Positions 15,277-22,984 of a DNA stretch of 24,309 bases are shown here, piece after piece. How positions within the stretch are numbered: the stretch's first letter is position 1; the number at the start of each line of letters is the position of its first letter. The stretch is from assembly GCA_029212425.1 (NCBI GenBank), contig JARGNC010000015.1, forward strand, positions 1 to 24,309. The letters run 5' to 3'. This stretch comes from Phycisphaerales bacterium (GTDB taxonomy: Bacteria; Planctomycetota; Phycisphaerae; Phycisphaerales; UBA1924). Made by a program: the position numbers and the translations under genes. The notes beneath the pieces were generated by a model. That model did no database searches. It had not been told where the DNA came from and saw nothing but the letters and a program-made list of their open reading frames with translations.

Positions 15277-16716
15277 ATGCGTCCATCATCTATCGTCGCT
15301 CTCGCCGCGACCGCTGCTTTGAGCATCAACGCAGCCGCCGCACCTCACGCCCACTCTGTCCCTGTCAACACCACCCGCGCCGCGTTGACCGATGCAGGCA
15401 CATTCACACAGGTCCGCTTGGGAGACGCGGTGGAACTCAGCGTCACACTCCAGGATGGTTCATTGGTTGATCTCGACCTTAAGCGATTCACCCCATTCGC
15501 TCCTGGCGCACGAATCGTTTCCGTAGATGCACAGGGCAACGAGCACCTGATCGATCTCTCCGGAGATGTGCATCTCCGAGGACACATCGCAGGTGATCCA
15601 TCAAATGTCGCTTACATCTCCATCACCGAGTTCGGAACTTCCGGATACCTTGAAGTTGACGGACAATCCCATGTGATCTCCGCAGGGAAGTTCAACGGCA
15701 AAGCCAAAACCGCTTCGGATCTCGCAATCTTCCCATCGAGCATGCTTGAGCTTGAACCTGCAGGACAAAACTGTGCGGTCGATATCAACAACCCCAAGTT
15801 CAACCCACTCGGATTGCAAATCGCAGATGACTACATCGGACACGACGGATTCGTCGCACCGCAAGGCACCCCACCACAACGCAACGCTCAAATCGCAGTC
15901 GAAACCGACTACGAGTACACCTCATGGCTTTTCGGTGGGAACACCACCGCGTCCGCTTCGTACGCGTCCTCGCTCATCGCAGCTATCTCGACCATCTACG
16001 ATCGGGATGTCAATATGACCCTCTCGATCCCGTTCCTCCGCACCTACGCATCCAACAACGATCCCTACGGCGGATCAGACATCATCGACTTCCTCGACGA
16101 TGTTCAAGACGAGTTCAACTCCGGAGATGAAGCAAATATTGAACGCGAGATCGTTCACGGCCTCAGCGCACGCTCGCTCGGCGGCGGTGTTGCGTACCTC
16201 CCAGGTGCTTGTGATGATTTCTGGGGAGTCGGTGTCAGCGCCAACCTCGATGGATTCTTCCCGAACCCGCTCCAAGACAACTCGCACAACAACTGGGATG
16301 TCATCGTCGCGGCTCACGAAATGGGTCACAACTTCGGTTCAGGACACACCCACGACGGATACACACCTCAAATCGACGGCTGTGGAGACGGAGACTGCTC
16401 GCTGTCACAAGACGCGACCATCATGTCATACTGCCACCTCTGCAGCGGCGGACTCTCCAACATCGACCTGCGATTCCACCCTCGCGTCCAAGATCGGATC
16501 CTGTCCTACCTTGATAACGACGCACCGTGCGACTTGGTTGTTGCGGAGTGTGCTGCGGACCTGATTATCGATGGATCACTGAACTTCCTTGATATCAGTG
16601 CCTTCATCGCTGCATTTAGCGAAGGTTCCTCCACAGCGGACTGGAACGAGGATTCGAGCCTGAACTTCTTGGATATCAGCGCATACCTCGCAGCATTCGG
16701 TCAGGGATGCCCTTAA
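15277..16716 (+). CDS. Secreted zinc metalloprotease (M12B reprolysin/adamalysin-like) with GC-type dockerin tail
   Basis: This 479-residue protein has a signal peptide (about 1-22, SINAAAA), a propeptide-like region (about 30-200) and a metzincin protease domain (about 203-415). The zinc site HEMGHNFGSGH (347-357; ligands His347, His351, His357, catalytic Glu348) and the Met-turn IMSYCH (Met383) are complete, and the surrounding cysteines fit a secreted reprolysin. The C-terminal 55 residues are a double LNFLD(I/V)SA repeat ending GQGCP, the GC-type dockerin tail. In this copy two of the calcium-loop positions are degraded (DLIIDGS, DWNEDSS), so calcium binding may be weak. The tail is expected to act in cell-surface attachment or sorting by analogy with its relatives. 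A weak GGAG lies 9 nt before the ATG. No terminator separates it from the next gene. Confidence 0.9.
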   Translation: MRPSSIVALAATAALSINAAAAPHAHSVPVNTTRAALTDAGTFTQVRLGDAVELSVTLQDGSLVDLDLKRFTPFAPGARIVSVDAQGNEHLIDLSGDVHLRGHIAGDPSNVAYISITEFGTSGYLEVDGQSHVISAGKFNGKAKTASDLAIFPSSMLELEPAGQNCAVDINNPKFNPLGLQIADDYIGHDGFVAPQGTPPQRNAQIAVETDYEYTSWLFGGNTTASASYASSLIAAISTIYDRDVNMTLSIPFLRTYASNNDPYGGSDIIDFLDDVQDEFNSGDEANIEREIVHGLSARSLGGGVAYLPGACDDFWGVGVSANLDGFFPNPLQDNSHNNWDVIVAAHEMGHNFGSGHTHDGYTPQIDGCGDGDCSLSQDATIMSYCHLCSGGLSNIDLRFHPRVQDRILSYLDNDAPCDLVVAECAADLIIDGSLNFLDISAFIAAFSEGSSTADWNEDSSLNFLDISAYLAAFGQGCP

Positions 16717-16843
16717 GACCGATAACCATTCAATTTTGTCGGTGAATTCTGCCCAATCCATCCGAATTCGGCTACCAATTGGACCCAATTCCCTGTAATC
16801 TGAACAGACAAACAACCCCAAATATCCTTCTGGAGGAATAAAC

Positions 16844-18157
16844 ATGAATCGTTTCGCTCTCGCGGCCGTAATGGCTGCCTGCACCGGTACCGCTATGGCA
16901 ACCCCTGACGTCATCTGTGGTGACATGCCCAGCGTGAATAACTACGGCGTCATCGGTGGCATCCGCGCATACTCAGTTGGCACAACAGCTTGTAACATCG
17001 GTACCTCACCAGCGGAATGGATTGATAACACTCCAAACCACCCTGTTATTGCCGTTACCATTTGGAAATACGACAACGAAACCGAGCGCCTCATGCAACT
17101 CGGTGTCACCCAAGTGAAGCACTCATTCGCTTCGCTCCAAGGTTCGGTCTGTCAGCCATGTCAAGGTGACGGCGACTTCTCCCACCTCGGTTCAGGTTGC
17201 TCTGACCCATACGGTGCAGGTCTCAACGGCACCCAAGGCGACCTCGGTCCTCGCACCGAAGTCAACCCATTCACAGGTGACTACCTTTACCCATACACCG
17301 GCATCAACCAAGGTGGCAACTCCATCTTTAAACGCATTCAGGTGAAACAGACTGACATCGCAGATTCCACAGCAACCTTCTATGTCGAAGGCGTCTATAT
17401 CCACAAGCAAGACTTCGAGTTCGGCACCAACATGAACAACGCTTCCTACAAGCGTCTGATCATCAACCAGTCAAGCTTCAACGCAAGCACCACTGGTCAA
17501 ACATTCCGCGAAGTCCCAGCAATCTACGCTTGGCAATCACACAACGCTGATGTTGTCATCACTGAGCAAGATGTTCCAGGTGACGGCCGCCTCATCGTTG
17601 CATCCAAAGCAACCGACCTCGGAAACGGCACATGGCGCTACGACTACGGCCTGTACAACCAGAACTCCGACAAGTCCGCTGCATCATTCTCGGTTCCAGT
17701 GAACACCGCTACCTCAAACCACGGCTTCCATGACATCGACTACCACTCAACAGTCGACCAGAATGTCAGCCCAGCCGACTGGGCTCCAGTCGAAGGTGGC
17801 AACGCAATCACTTGGAACACCGAAACCGAATCACAGAATGTCTGGGGCAACGCAGTCCGCTGGGGCACCATGTACAACTACTGGTTCGAAACAGATTCCC
17901 CACCTGTCTCAGGCGACGCAACCGTCGGCCTGTTCAAAGCAGGTTCGGACATCTCCTTCGCAGCGATCGTTCCAGCAGCAGCATCAACATGCCCAGCTGA
18001 CATGAACGGCGACGGCTCACTCAACTTCCTCGATGTGAGTTTGTTCCTCTCCGCATTCGGTGACTTGAAGGATTCCGCTGACTTCACCGACGACGGGAAC
18101 TTCAACTTCCTCGATGTTTCCGCATTCCTCGCTGCATTCGGCAAGGGCTGCCCGTAA
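16844..18157 (+). CDS. Secreted protein of unknown function with GC-type dockerin tail
   Basis: I do not recognise residues about 20-380. The 437-residue protein has a signal peptide (cut near TAMA-TP, residue 19), few charged segments and several cysteines, including a QPCQGDGD cluster near residue 104. It has many Asn, Thr and Gly residues, as in beta-rich extracellular proteins. The segment around 225-375 (YAWQSHNADV through FETDSPPVSG) reads like a beta-sandwich domain of planctomycete secreted proteins. Residues 381-437 are the dockerin tail, with calcium-loop sequences DMNGDGSLNFLD and DFTDDGNFNFLD intact, ending GKGCP. GGAGGA at 16832-16837, 6 nt before the ATG, is a strong ribosome binding site and suggests high expression. 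It lies 127 bp after the protease gene and ends before a strong terminator, so the two may share a transcript. Confidence 0.85.
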   Translation: MNRFALAAVMAACTGTAMATPDVICGDMPSVNNYGVIGGIRAYSVGTTACNIGTSPAEWIDNTPNHPVIAVTIWKYDNETERLMQLGVTQVKHSFASLQGSVCQPCQGDGDFSHLGSGCSDPYGAGLNGTQGDLGPRTEVNPFTGDYLYPYTGINQGGNSIFKRIQVKQTDIADSTATFYVEGVYIHKQDFEFGTNMNNASYKRLIINQSSFNASTTGQTFREVPAIYAWQSHNADVVITEQDVPGDGRLIVASKATDLGNGTWRYDYGLYNQNSDKSAASFSVPVNTATSNHGFHDIDYHSTVDQNVSPADWAPVEGGNAITWNTETESQNVWGNAVRWGTMYNYWFETDSPPVSGDATVGLFKAGSDISFAAIVPAAASTCPADMNGDGSLNFLDVSLFLSAFGDLKDSADFTDDGNFNFLDVSAFLAAFGKGCP

Positions 18158-18200
18158 TCATCTTCGGCTCCTGTGAGCCGACTGATTGATCCAACATCTC

Positions 18201-18233
18201 AACCCCGAGACCATCCCGGTCTCGGGGTTTTTT
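18201..18233 (+). terminator. Strong Rho-independent terminator after the dockerin protein gene
   Basis: A 12-bp perfect stem (AACCCCGAGACC / GGTCTCGGGGTT) with loop ATCCC is followed by six T. It lies 43 bp past the stop codon and only 35 bp before the upp start. Confidence 0.95.
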
Positions 18234-18234
18234 C

Positions 18235-18263
18235 TTACCCCTCCCACCAATCCGCGATACACT
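18235..18263 (+). promoter_or_regulatory. Possible leaderless promoter of upp
   Basis: TACACT (18258-18263) lies 5 nt before the upp ATG, with TTACCC (18235-18240) 17 bp upstream as a weak -35. Because the preceding terminator ends at 18233, a promoter must fit in this 35-bp space unless upp depends on read-through. No Shine-Dalgarno is present, which fits a leaderless mRNA. Confidence 0.4.
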
Positions 18264-18268
18264 CAGTC

Positions 18269-18934
18269 ATGCCAACCACCCAAACTTCAGACAGTGCAGC
18301 ACAAGACACCCCCGCGCTCATCGTGTTCGATCACCCGCTCATCGCTCACAAGATGGCAACCATCCGCGATCAAGCAACCAACCACCGCTTCTTCCGCGCC
18401 CACCTCTCTCAAATCGCAGGACTGATGGTTTACGAAGTCACACGATCATTCAAAACCAAACCCATCCCAGTCCAAACCCCCGTGACCAAAACCACCGCTC
18501 AGCAGCTCATCGGAACAATCACCATCGTCCCCGTTCTCCGCGCAGGACTTGGGATGATTCATGGCATGCTTGAAGTCATGCCCGAAGCACGCGTCGGACA
18601 CCTCGGACTCGCTCGCGATGAAGAAACCCTCGAACCCATCGCGTATCTCAACAAACTCCCAAAGGATCTCGACGCTGGACCGGTGATCCTTGTTGATCCG
18701 ATGCTCGCGACTGGCGGCTCCGCATCCGCAGCATTAACCATGCTCAAAGACGCAGGCGCAACGGATCTACGAATGATCTGCCTCGTCGCCGCTCCCGAAG
18801 GGGTCGCTCGATTGCACAAAGATCATCCAGGCATCAAAATCTACTGCGCAGCGCTCGACGAGCGATTGGACGAGAACGGGTACATTGTCCCCGGACTCGG
18901 TGACGCCGGCGATCGGATGTACGGCACTGTCTAA
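18269..18934 (+). CDS. upp: Uracil phosphoribosyltransferase
   Basis: Upp converts uracil and PRPP to UMP in pyrimidine salvage. The 221-residue protein shows the family hallmarks: IVFDHPLIAHKM near the N-terminus (18-29), VPVLRAGLGM (87-96), the PRPP loop VILVDPMLATGGSA (139-152) and the uracil-binding C-terminus GYIVPGLGDAGDRMYGT (204-220). The start at 18269 is preferred because a longer in-frame start at 18173 would translate through the terminator, and a later Met would remove the conserved DHPL segment. It converges with a cytosine deaminase gene (3 bp between the stop codons), whose product would supply its substrate. Confidence 0.95.
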   Translation: MPTTQTSDSAAQDTPALIVFDHPLIAHKMATIRDQATNHRFFRAHLSQIAGLMVYEVTRSFKTKPIPVQTPVTKTTAQQLIGTITIVPVLRAGLGMIHGMLEVMPEARVGHLGLARDEETLEPIAYLNKLPKDLDAGPVILVDPMLATGGSASAALTMLKDAGATDLRMICLVAAPEGVARLHKDHPGIKIYCAALDERLDENGYIVPGLGDAGDRMYGTV

Positions 18935-18937
18935 TGC

Positions 18938-19405
18938 TCAACACTCCGGAGGAACACCGATATCCTCGTTCCAAAGATCCGGACGCTCCGAGATAAACGC
19001 ACGCATCAACTCTTTGCACCGCTCGTCTTCCGCGAGCAACACCTCGACGCCTTCTTGCTTGAGCCAGTCCTCGCGCCCCAGGAAAGTTTCGTGTTCTCCG
19101 ATCACGACGCGTGGGATTCGATGAAGCACCGCCGTCCCTGTGCACATGGCGCATGGCGAAAGCGTGGATGCGAGGGTGAGCTGGTGCCAATCGCGCCGTC
19201 GTCCCGCATTCCGGATGCACACCGTTTCCGCGTGTGCTGTGGGATCTCCGCTCTGGACGCGCTCGTTGTGTCCCACGGCGACAATCGTTCCGTCAGGCGC
19301 GATCAATGCTGATCCGATCGGGATCCCACCCTCATCGCGTGATTTGAGTGCTTGTTCGTACGCCGCGTCGAGTGCGCGTTGATCAGATGGATTGAGTATC
19401 GACAT
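18938..19405 (-). CDS. Cytosine deaminase, yeast FCY1-like (CDA fold)
   Basis: This 155-residue zinc deaminase has the motifs HAE (His58, Glu60) and SPCAMC (Cys85, Cys88). Many bacterial members are guanine or tRNA-adenosine deaminases, but this one follows yeast cytosine deaminase FCY1 closely along its length: GGIPIGSALI (26-35), TLSPCAMCTG (81-90), IPRVVIGE (97-104), DERCKELM (127-134) and the C-terminal LWNEDIG (144-150), whose Asp148 matches the substrate-contacting Asp155 of FCY1. It probably makes uracil from cytosine, feeding Upp encoded by the convergent neighbour. It differs from E. coli CodA, which is an unrelated amidohydrolase. It follows a secreted-protein gene by 24 bp. A TAGAGT box ends 5 nt before its ATG; no clear ribosome binding site is seen. 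Confidence 0.88.
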   Translation of the reverse strand: MSILNPSDQRALDAAYEQALKSRDEGGIPIGSALIAPDGTIVAVGHNERVQSGDPTAHAETVCIRNAGRRRDWHQLTLASTLSPCAMCTGTAVLHRIPRVVIGEHETFLGREDWLKQEGVEVLLAEDERCKELMRAFISERPDLWNEDIGVPPEC

Positions 19406-19429
19406 GCACCACTCTACGCAAGAGGCGGG

Positions 19430-20347
19430 TTATCCGTCGCTTTCGCGTGTGCCTTCATCGGAATCGTCCTCATCATCATCGCTGGACTCATCGCTTGGCG
19501 TATTGGTTGGCTCATTGGTTTCAAGAATCCACTCGCGATCAAAGGGCGTCGCCCAAACCTGCAACAACTCCGCTTCCGCGTGGAGGTGGATCGGTTCAAA
19601 GAATGTGTTGGGCAGTGTGGACTCCCACGGGTCCTGCAGATGCCGGAGCAAGCCGAAAGGTACGCGCGCCACAAAACCCATCCGCGTTGGATCGTCTTCA
19701 TCAATCGTCACTTCGAACGATCCACCCCACTTGCTTTTGCCGGACAATGCGCCTGGGGTCGCGTTGACTCCTGCGACGACGCGCCCTCCGAGTGTGTCCT
19801 TCGGATCTGACAGCAGGTACTGGTTGCGAGCGGTTCCAGGGAGCGAACACGCGAGGAGATCACCGATCGCGTATTTGAGGTGCATGATCCCCGTTCCCTC
19901 ATGGTATTTGATTGGCTGGTTGAGCACGACCCCCTCGATTTCGATCTCGATGAACCCACCCGCTTTGATGTCTTCAAAGAACGGCTTGCCGCTCTCAACC
20001 TTGGTCAGTCCAGTCCGGACCACAATGCCGTTGGGATGTCCCGCGCCAGTATCGACGCGCGAACCACCCAGCGCGAGGTACGCTCGAACATTCCCAGCTT
20101 CACCATTCGTATCGCCTTGCAAGACTTCGCCGCCGCTGGGAGGTCCATACGACATCTTCCCAGAGACTTCGCGCTCGCCTTGGTTTGTGGTCCACCGAAC
20201 AGTCATCGTTGGATGAACGGTGTCATCCGCGAGCAAGATTGACGGAGAATCTTGTTCTACTGATTCGTCTTGTCCCATCGCACAACTCGACCACGCAAGG
20301 ACGGTTATCAGCGCGAACACGAGCCGAATATAGAAGGGGGTGTGCAT
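19430..20347 (-). CDS. Secreted protein of unknown function with acidic tail
   Basis: I recognise no family for this 305-residue protein. It has a signal peptide (about 1-25, hydrophobic IRLVFALITVLAW, cut near AMG-QD), a mature part that reads as beta-rich (alternating hydrophobic residues such as GGFIEIEIEGVVL at 130-142), and a highly acidic Ser/Asp/Glu C-terminus (SSDDDEDDSDEG at about 288-299). The mature part has no cysteine apart from one near Leu-Leu-Ala-Cys at about 166. GGAGA lies about 7 nt before the ATG, which supports the start. The gene precedes the cytosine deaminase gene by 24 bp in the same direction, but nothing ties the two functionally. It is divergent from the choice-of-anchor-B gene. 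Confidence 0.8.
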   Translation of the reverse strand: MHTPFYIRLVFALITVLAWSSCAMGQDESVEQDSPSILLADDTVHPTMTVRWTTNQGEREVSGKMSYGPPSGGEVLQGDTNGEAGNVRAYLALGGSRVDTGAGHPNGIVVRTGLTKVESGKPFFEDIKAGGFIEIEIEGVVLNQPIKYHEGTGIMHLKYAIGDLLACSLPGTARNQYLLSDPKDTLGGRVVAGVNATPGALSGKSKWGGSFEVTIDEDDPTRMGFVARVPFGLLRHLQDPWESTLPNTFFEPIHLHAEAELLQVWATPFDREWILETNEPTNTPSDESSDDDEDDSDEGTRESDG

Positions 20348-20457
20348 CAGACAATCTCCATGGAAGAGTCATACGAGAAAGTTGTCCAATTCACACCAAG
20401 ATTCTCCGAAATGAGCAAAAAAAGCAACCGGAAACGACGATTTAGCGAATAAGATAC

Positions 20458-20512
20458 TGTCTCAATCGAGACATCAACTGTATCTGCACGCGCTGAGCAA
20501 GTCATGCTCAGC
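20458..20512 (+). promoter_or_regulatory. Two hairpins in the leader of the choice-of-anchor-B gene
   Basis: TGTCTC (20458-20463) and GAGACA (20468-20473) form a 6-bp stem with loop AATC. GCTGAGCA (20492-20499) and TGCTCAGC (20505-20512) form a perfect 8-bp stem with loop AGTCA. The second hairpin ends 8 nt before the AAAGGA ribosome binding site (20521-20526) of the next gene and has no T-run, so it is more likely a stabilising or regulatory leader structure, or an operator, than a terminator. Confidence 0.45.
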
Positions 20513-20532
20513 CGCTCTTGAAAGGAATCCCG

Positions 20533-22815
20533 ATGCGTCATTTGCCCTCCCGGCGATCATTGTCAACCGCCCTCATCATCTCTCTCGCTGTTGGATCAAC
20601 CGCAAACGCGCACGATGACGACTATCGGAAACTCCTCTCACAACAACCTCCTGTATTCGGACCGATCTGGACCGCAAACGATGACACACAAGCACGCGGT
20701 TTGTTCGACATGCAGAACATGACCCTGCTCGCGAACATCCCACTCAACAACTTCCCAGGCGTCAATGTCACCTCCGGCAACGACTGCTGGGGGTATGTCT
20801 CACCATCCGGACGCGAATACGCAATCATGGGTGTTGAAGGCGGATTCGGATTCGTCGAAATCACCGACCCGATCAATCCAGTCGTGATCGACACTGTCAC
20901 AGGACCAGTCTCGCTCTGGCACGATGTCAAAGTCGTCGGACAATACGCCTACGGCGTTTCCGAAGGCGGCTCAGGCATCCAAGTCATGGACTTGTCCGAC
21001 ATCGACAACGGGAATGTCACCCTCGTCCGCAACTGGACCGGTGGCGGCTACAACACCACACACAACATCATCACCAACGAAGAAACCGGATCACTCTGGC
21101 TCGCAGGCGCCAACATCGGCAACGGCGGACTCATCAACATCGATCTCTCCAACCCAGCGCTCCCTTCCATCGACGGTGGATGGACCGACATGTATGTCCA
21201 CGACGCGCAGGTCGTCACTTGGCACGACGGTCCACTTGCAGGACGCGAACTCGCGTTCCTCGCTTCTGGATTCTCAGGAGGGTTCTCCGAAACCGGTCTC
21301 CGCATCGCGGATGTCACCGATCCCAACAACACCGTCACACTCGCGACCATCTTTTACCCAAGCGCGGGATACTCCCACCAATGCTGGCTCTCCACAGACC
21401 GCTCGATTCTCTACCTCAACGATGAACTCGACGAAGGAAACTCTGTTTCCGTCACGACCACACGTGTGTTCAATGTCGAAGACCCAACCAACCCAGTCTT
21501 CCTCGGCACCTACACCACAGGCAAAGCCGCGATCGACCACAACCTCTACACAAGAGATCATGTGATCTACCAATCGAACTACCGCTCAGGACTCCGTGTC
21601 TTTGATGGTCTGGACCCTGTCAATCCAACCGAGATTGCATACTTTGACAGCTACCCTGGATCAGATGCTGCAGAGTTCAACGGCGCTTGGTCGAACTACC
21701 CGTTCATGCCATCAGGCACCATCATCGTTTCTGACATCGAGCGTGGTCTTTTCTTGCTGCGCCTTGATGCGGAGCTTGACAGCTTCGCGCTCCAGCAACG
21801 CGACGACCAGCCTGAGACTGTCTCCCCAGACGGAGGCGATCCAATCAGCGTCAACATCATCACACGCGATGGTGCATCGTTCGAATCCATCCACATGTTC
21901 GTCGATACCGACGGCACAGGATTCACGCCGGTCTTCATGAACCCCAATCCGGATGGATCCGCAACAGCGATGACCCCCGCGATCGAGTGTGGACAAACGC
22001 TCCAGTACTTCTTCCGAGTGACCGACAACGAAGGACTCGTCAAAACACTCCCAGCGAACGCACCATCGAGCGTCTACACCGCTTCGGTCGCGTCATCATT
22101 CACAGAAGTCTTCGCAGACAACTTTGAAACCAACACAGGATGGTCCGTTTCAGGAAGCGTCGATGACGGCGCATGGGAACGAGGCATCCCAGCAGGCGGA
22201 GGCGGACGCGGTGATCCCGCAACCGACTCCGATGGTTCGGGACGCTGTTACCTGACCGACAATGTCGCAGGGAACTCCGATGTTGACGGCGGGACAACCA
22301 CCCTCACATCACCAGCAATGGACGCAACAGGAGAAGGCACACCAACACTCTCCTACGACCTCTGGTACTCCAACAACATCGGAGAAGTTGACGACACCAT
22401 CTTCATCGACATCTCCAACAACAACGGCGGATCATGGCAAGCACTCGATTCCATCGGGCCAGGTGATCCAGCTGCCGGCGGCGGATGGAACACCTACTCG
22501 TTCGATCTCTCACAGATCTTCACCAATCCATCCAACCAAGTCCGCATCCGTTTCCGCGCTGGCGACACCGGCGCCGGCTCAGTGGTTGAAGCAGCGGTTG
22601 ATGCCGTCAGCATCGAACTCGTTTCATGCGAGAACTCGACCAACCCGTGCCCCGCTGACATCACAGGCGATGGCAACCTCAACTTCCTCGATGTCTCCGC
22701 GTTCCTCGCGGCATTCGGAAACCAAGAACCCCTCGCTGACTTCCAGCAAGACGGGAACTTCAACTTCCTCGATGTCTCCGCATTCCTCGCGGCGTTCGGG
22801 AACGGTTGCCCTTAA
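20533..22815 (+). CDS. Secreted choice-of-anchor-B-type repeat protein with GC-type dockerin tail
   Basis: This 760-residue protein starts with a signal peptide (about 1-25). Residues about 30-415 match the choice-of-anchor B family, with LVIVD-like beta-propeller blades (GFVEITDPINPVVIDTV, GLRIADVTDPNNTVTL, VFNVEDPTNPVFLGTY, GLRVFDGLDPVNPTEI). A linker and an immunoglobulin-like stretch (about 415-525) are followed by a MAM- or jelly-roll-like domain (about 530-700, starting with VFADNFETNTGW). The last 55 residues are a well-kept double dockerin tail (DITGDGNLNFLD, DFQQDGNFNFLD) ending GNGCP. It is thus a large surface or matrix protein; ligand and exact role are unknown. The ATG at 20533 is preferred over an in-frame TTG at 20518 because AAAGGA lies between them and the signal peptide begins with MRHLPSRR. 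A terminator follows 55 bp after the stop. Confidence 0.9.
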   Translation: MRHLPSRRSLSTALIISLAVGSTANAHDDDYRKLLSQQPPVFGPIWTANDDTQARGLFDMQNMTLLANIPLNNFPGVNVTSGNDCWGYVSPSGREYAIMGVEGGFGFVEITDPINPVVIDTVTGPVSLWHDVKVVGQYAYGVSEGGSGIQVMDLSDIDNGNVTLVRNWTGGGYNTTHNIITNEETGSLWLAGANIGNGGLINIDLSNPALPSIDGGWTDMYVHDAQVVTWHDGPLAGRELAFLASGFSGGFSETGLRIADVTDPNNTVTLATIFYPSAGYSHQCWLSTDRSILYLNDELDEGNSVSVTTTRVFNVEDPTNPVFLGTYTTGKAAIDHNLYTRDHVIYQSNYRSGLRVFDGLDPVNPTEIAYFDSYPGSDAAEFNGAWSNYPFMPSGTIIVSDIERGLFLLRLDAELDSFALQQRDDQPETVSPDGGDPISVNIITRDGASFESIHMFVDTDGTGFTPVFMNPNPDGSATAMTPAIECGQTLQYFFRVTDNEGLVKTLPANAPSSVYTASVASSFTEVFADNFETNTGWSVSGSVDDGAWERGIPAGGGGRGDPATDSDGSGRCYLTDNVAGNSDVDGGTTTLTSPAMDATGEGTPTLSYDLWYSNNIGEVDDTIFIDISNNNGGSWQALDSIGPGDPAAGGGWNTYSFDLSQIFTNPSNQVRIRFRAGDTGAGSVVEAAVDAVSIELVSCENSTNPCPADITGDGNLNFLDVSAFLAAFGNQEPLADFQQDGNFNFLDVSAFLAAFGNGCP

Positions 22816-22870
22816 GACCTCAAGCCTGCATCGCGGCTAAAATAGATACTTACTTCATACAAACATCACG

Positions 22871-22899
22871 AAAAACCCCGCTTCCGAGCGGGGTTTTTT
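22871..22899 (+). terminator. Strong Rho-independent terminator after the choice-of-anchor-B gene
   Basis: A 12-bp perfect stem (AAAAACCCCGCT / AGCGGGGTTTTT) with loop TCCG is followed by a T-run to 22899. The A-run on the left side could also let it act in the opposite direction, but there is no minus-strand gene to serve. Confidence 0.95.
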
Positions 22900-22900
22900 A

Positions 22901-22929
22901 TTGGAATGGATGAAAAACCCCAATACAAT
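22901..22929 (+). promoter_or_regulatory. Promoter of the repetitive secreted protein gene
   Basis: TTGGAA (22901-22906) and TACAAT (22924-22929) are spaced by exactly 17 bp, directly after the terminator. The predicted start near 22936 gives a leader of about 49 nt with a GAGAGAGAGA purine tract before the ATG at 22985. Confidence 0.6.
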
Positions 22930-22984
22930 AGACGCTTAGTACACGCACATGGACATTGATCTTTTCAAGAGAGAGAGAACTCAA

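Noticed and set aside
15002..15322. Small + strand frame of 106 codons between nhaA and the protease
   Set aside because: It starts directly after the terminator without a ribosome binding site, overlaps the protease signal peptide in another frame, and has no recognisable features.
18173..18268. Upstream in-frame start of upp
   Set aside because: The extension reads through a 12-bp terminator stem and is absent from the Upp family; the ATG at 18269 gives a normal-length protein.
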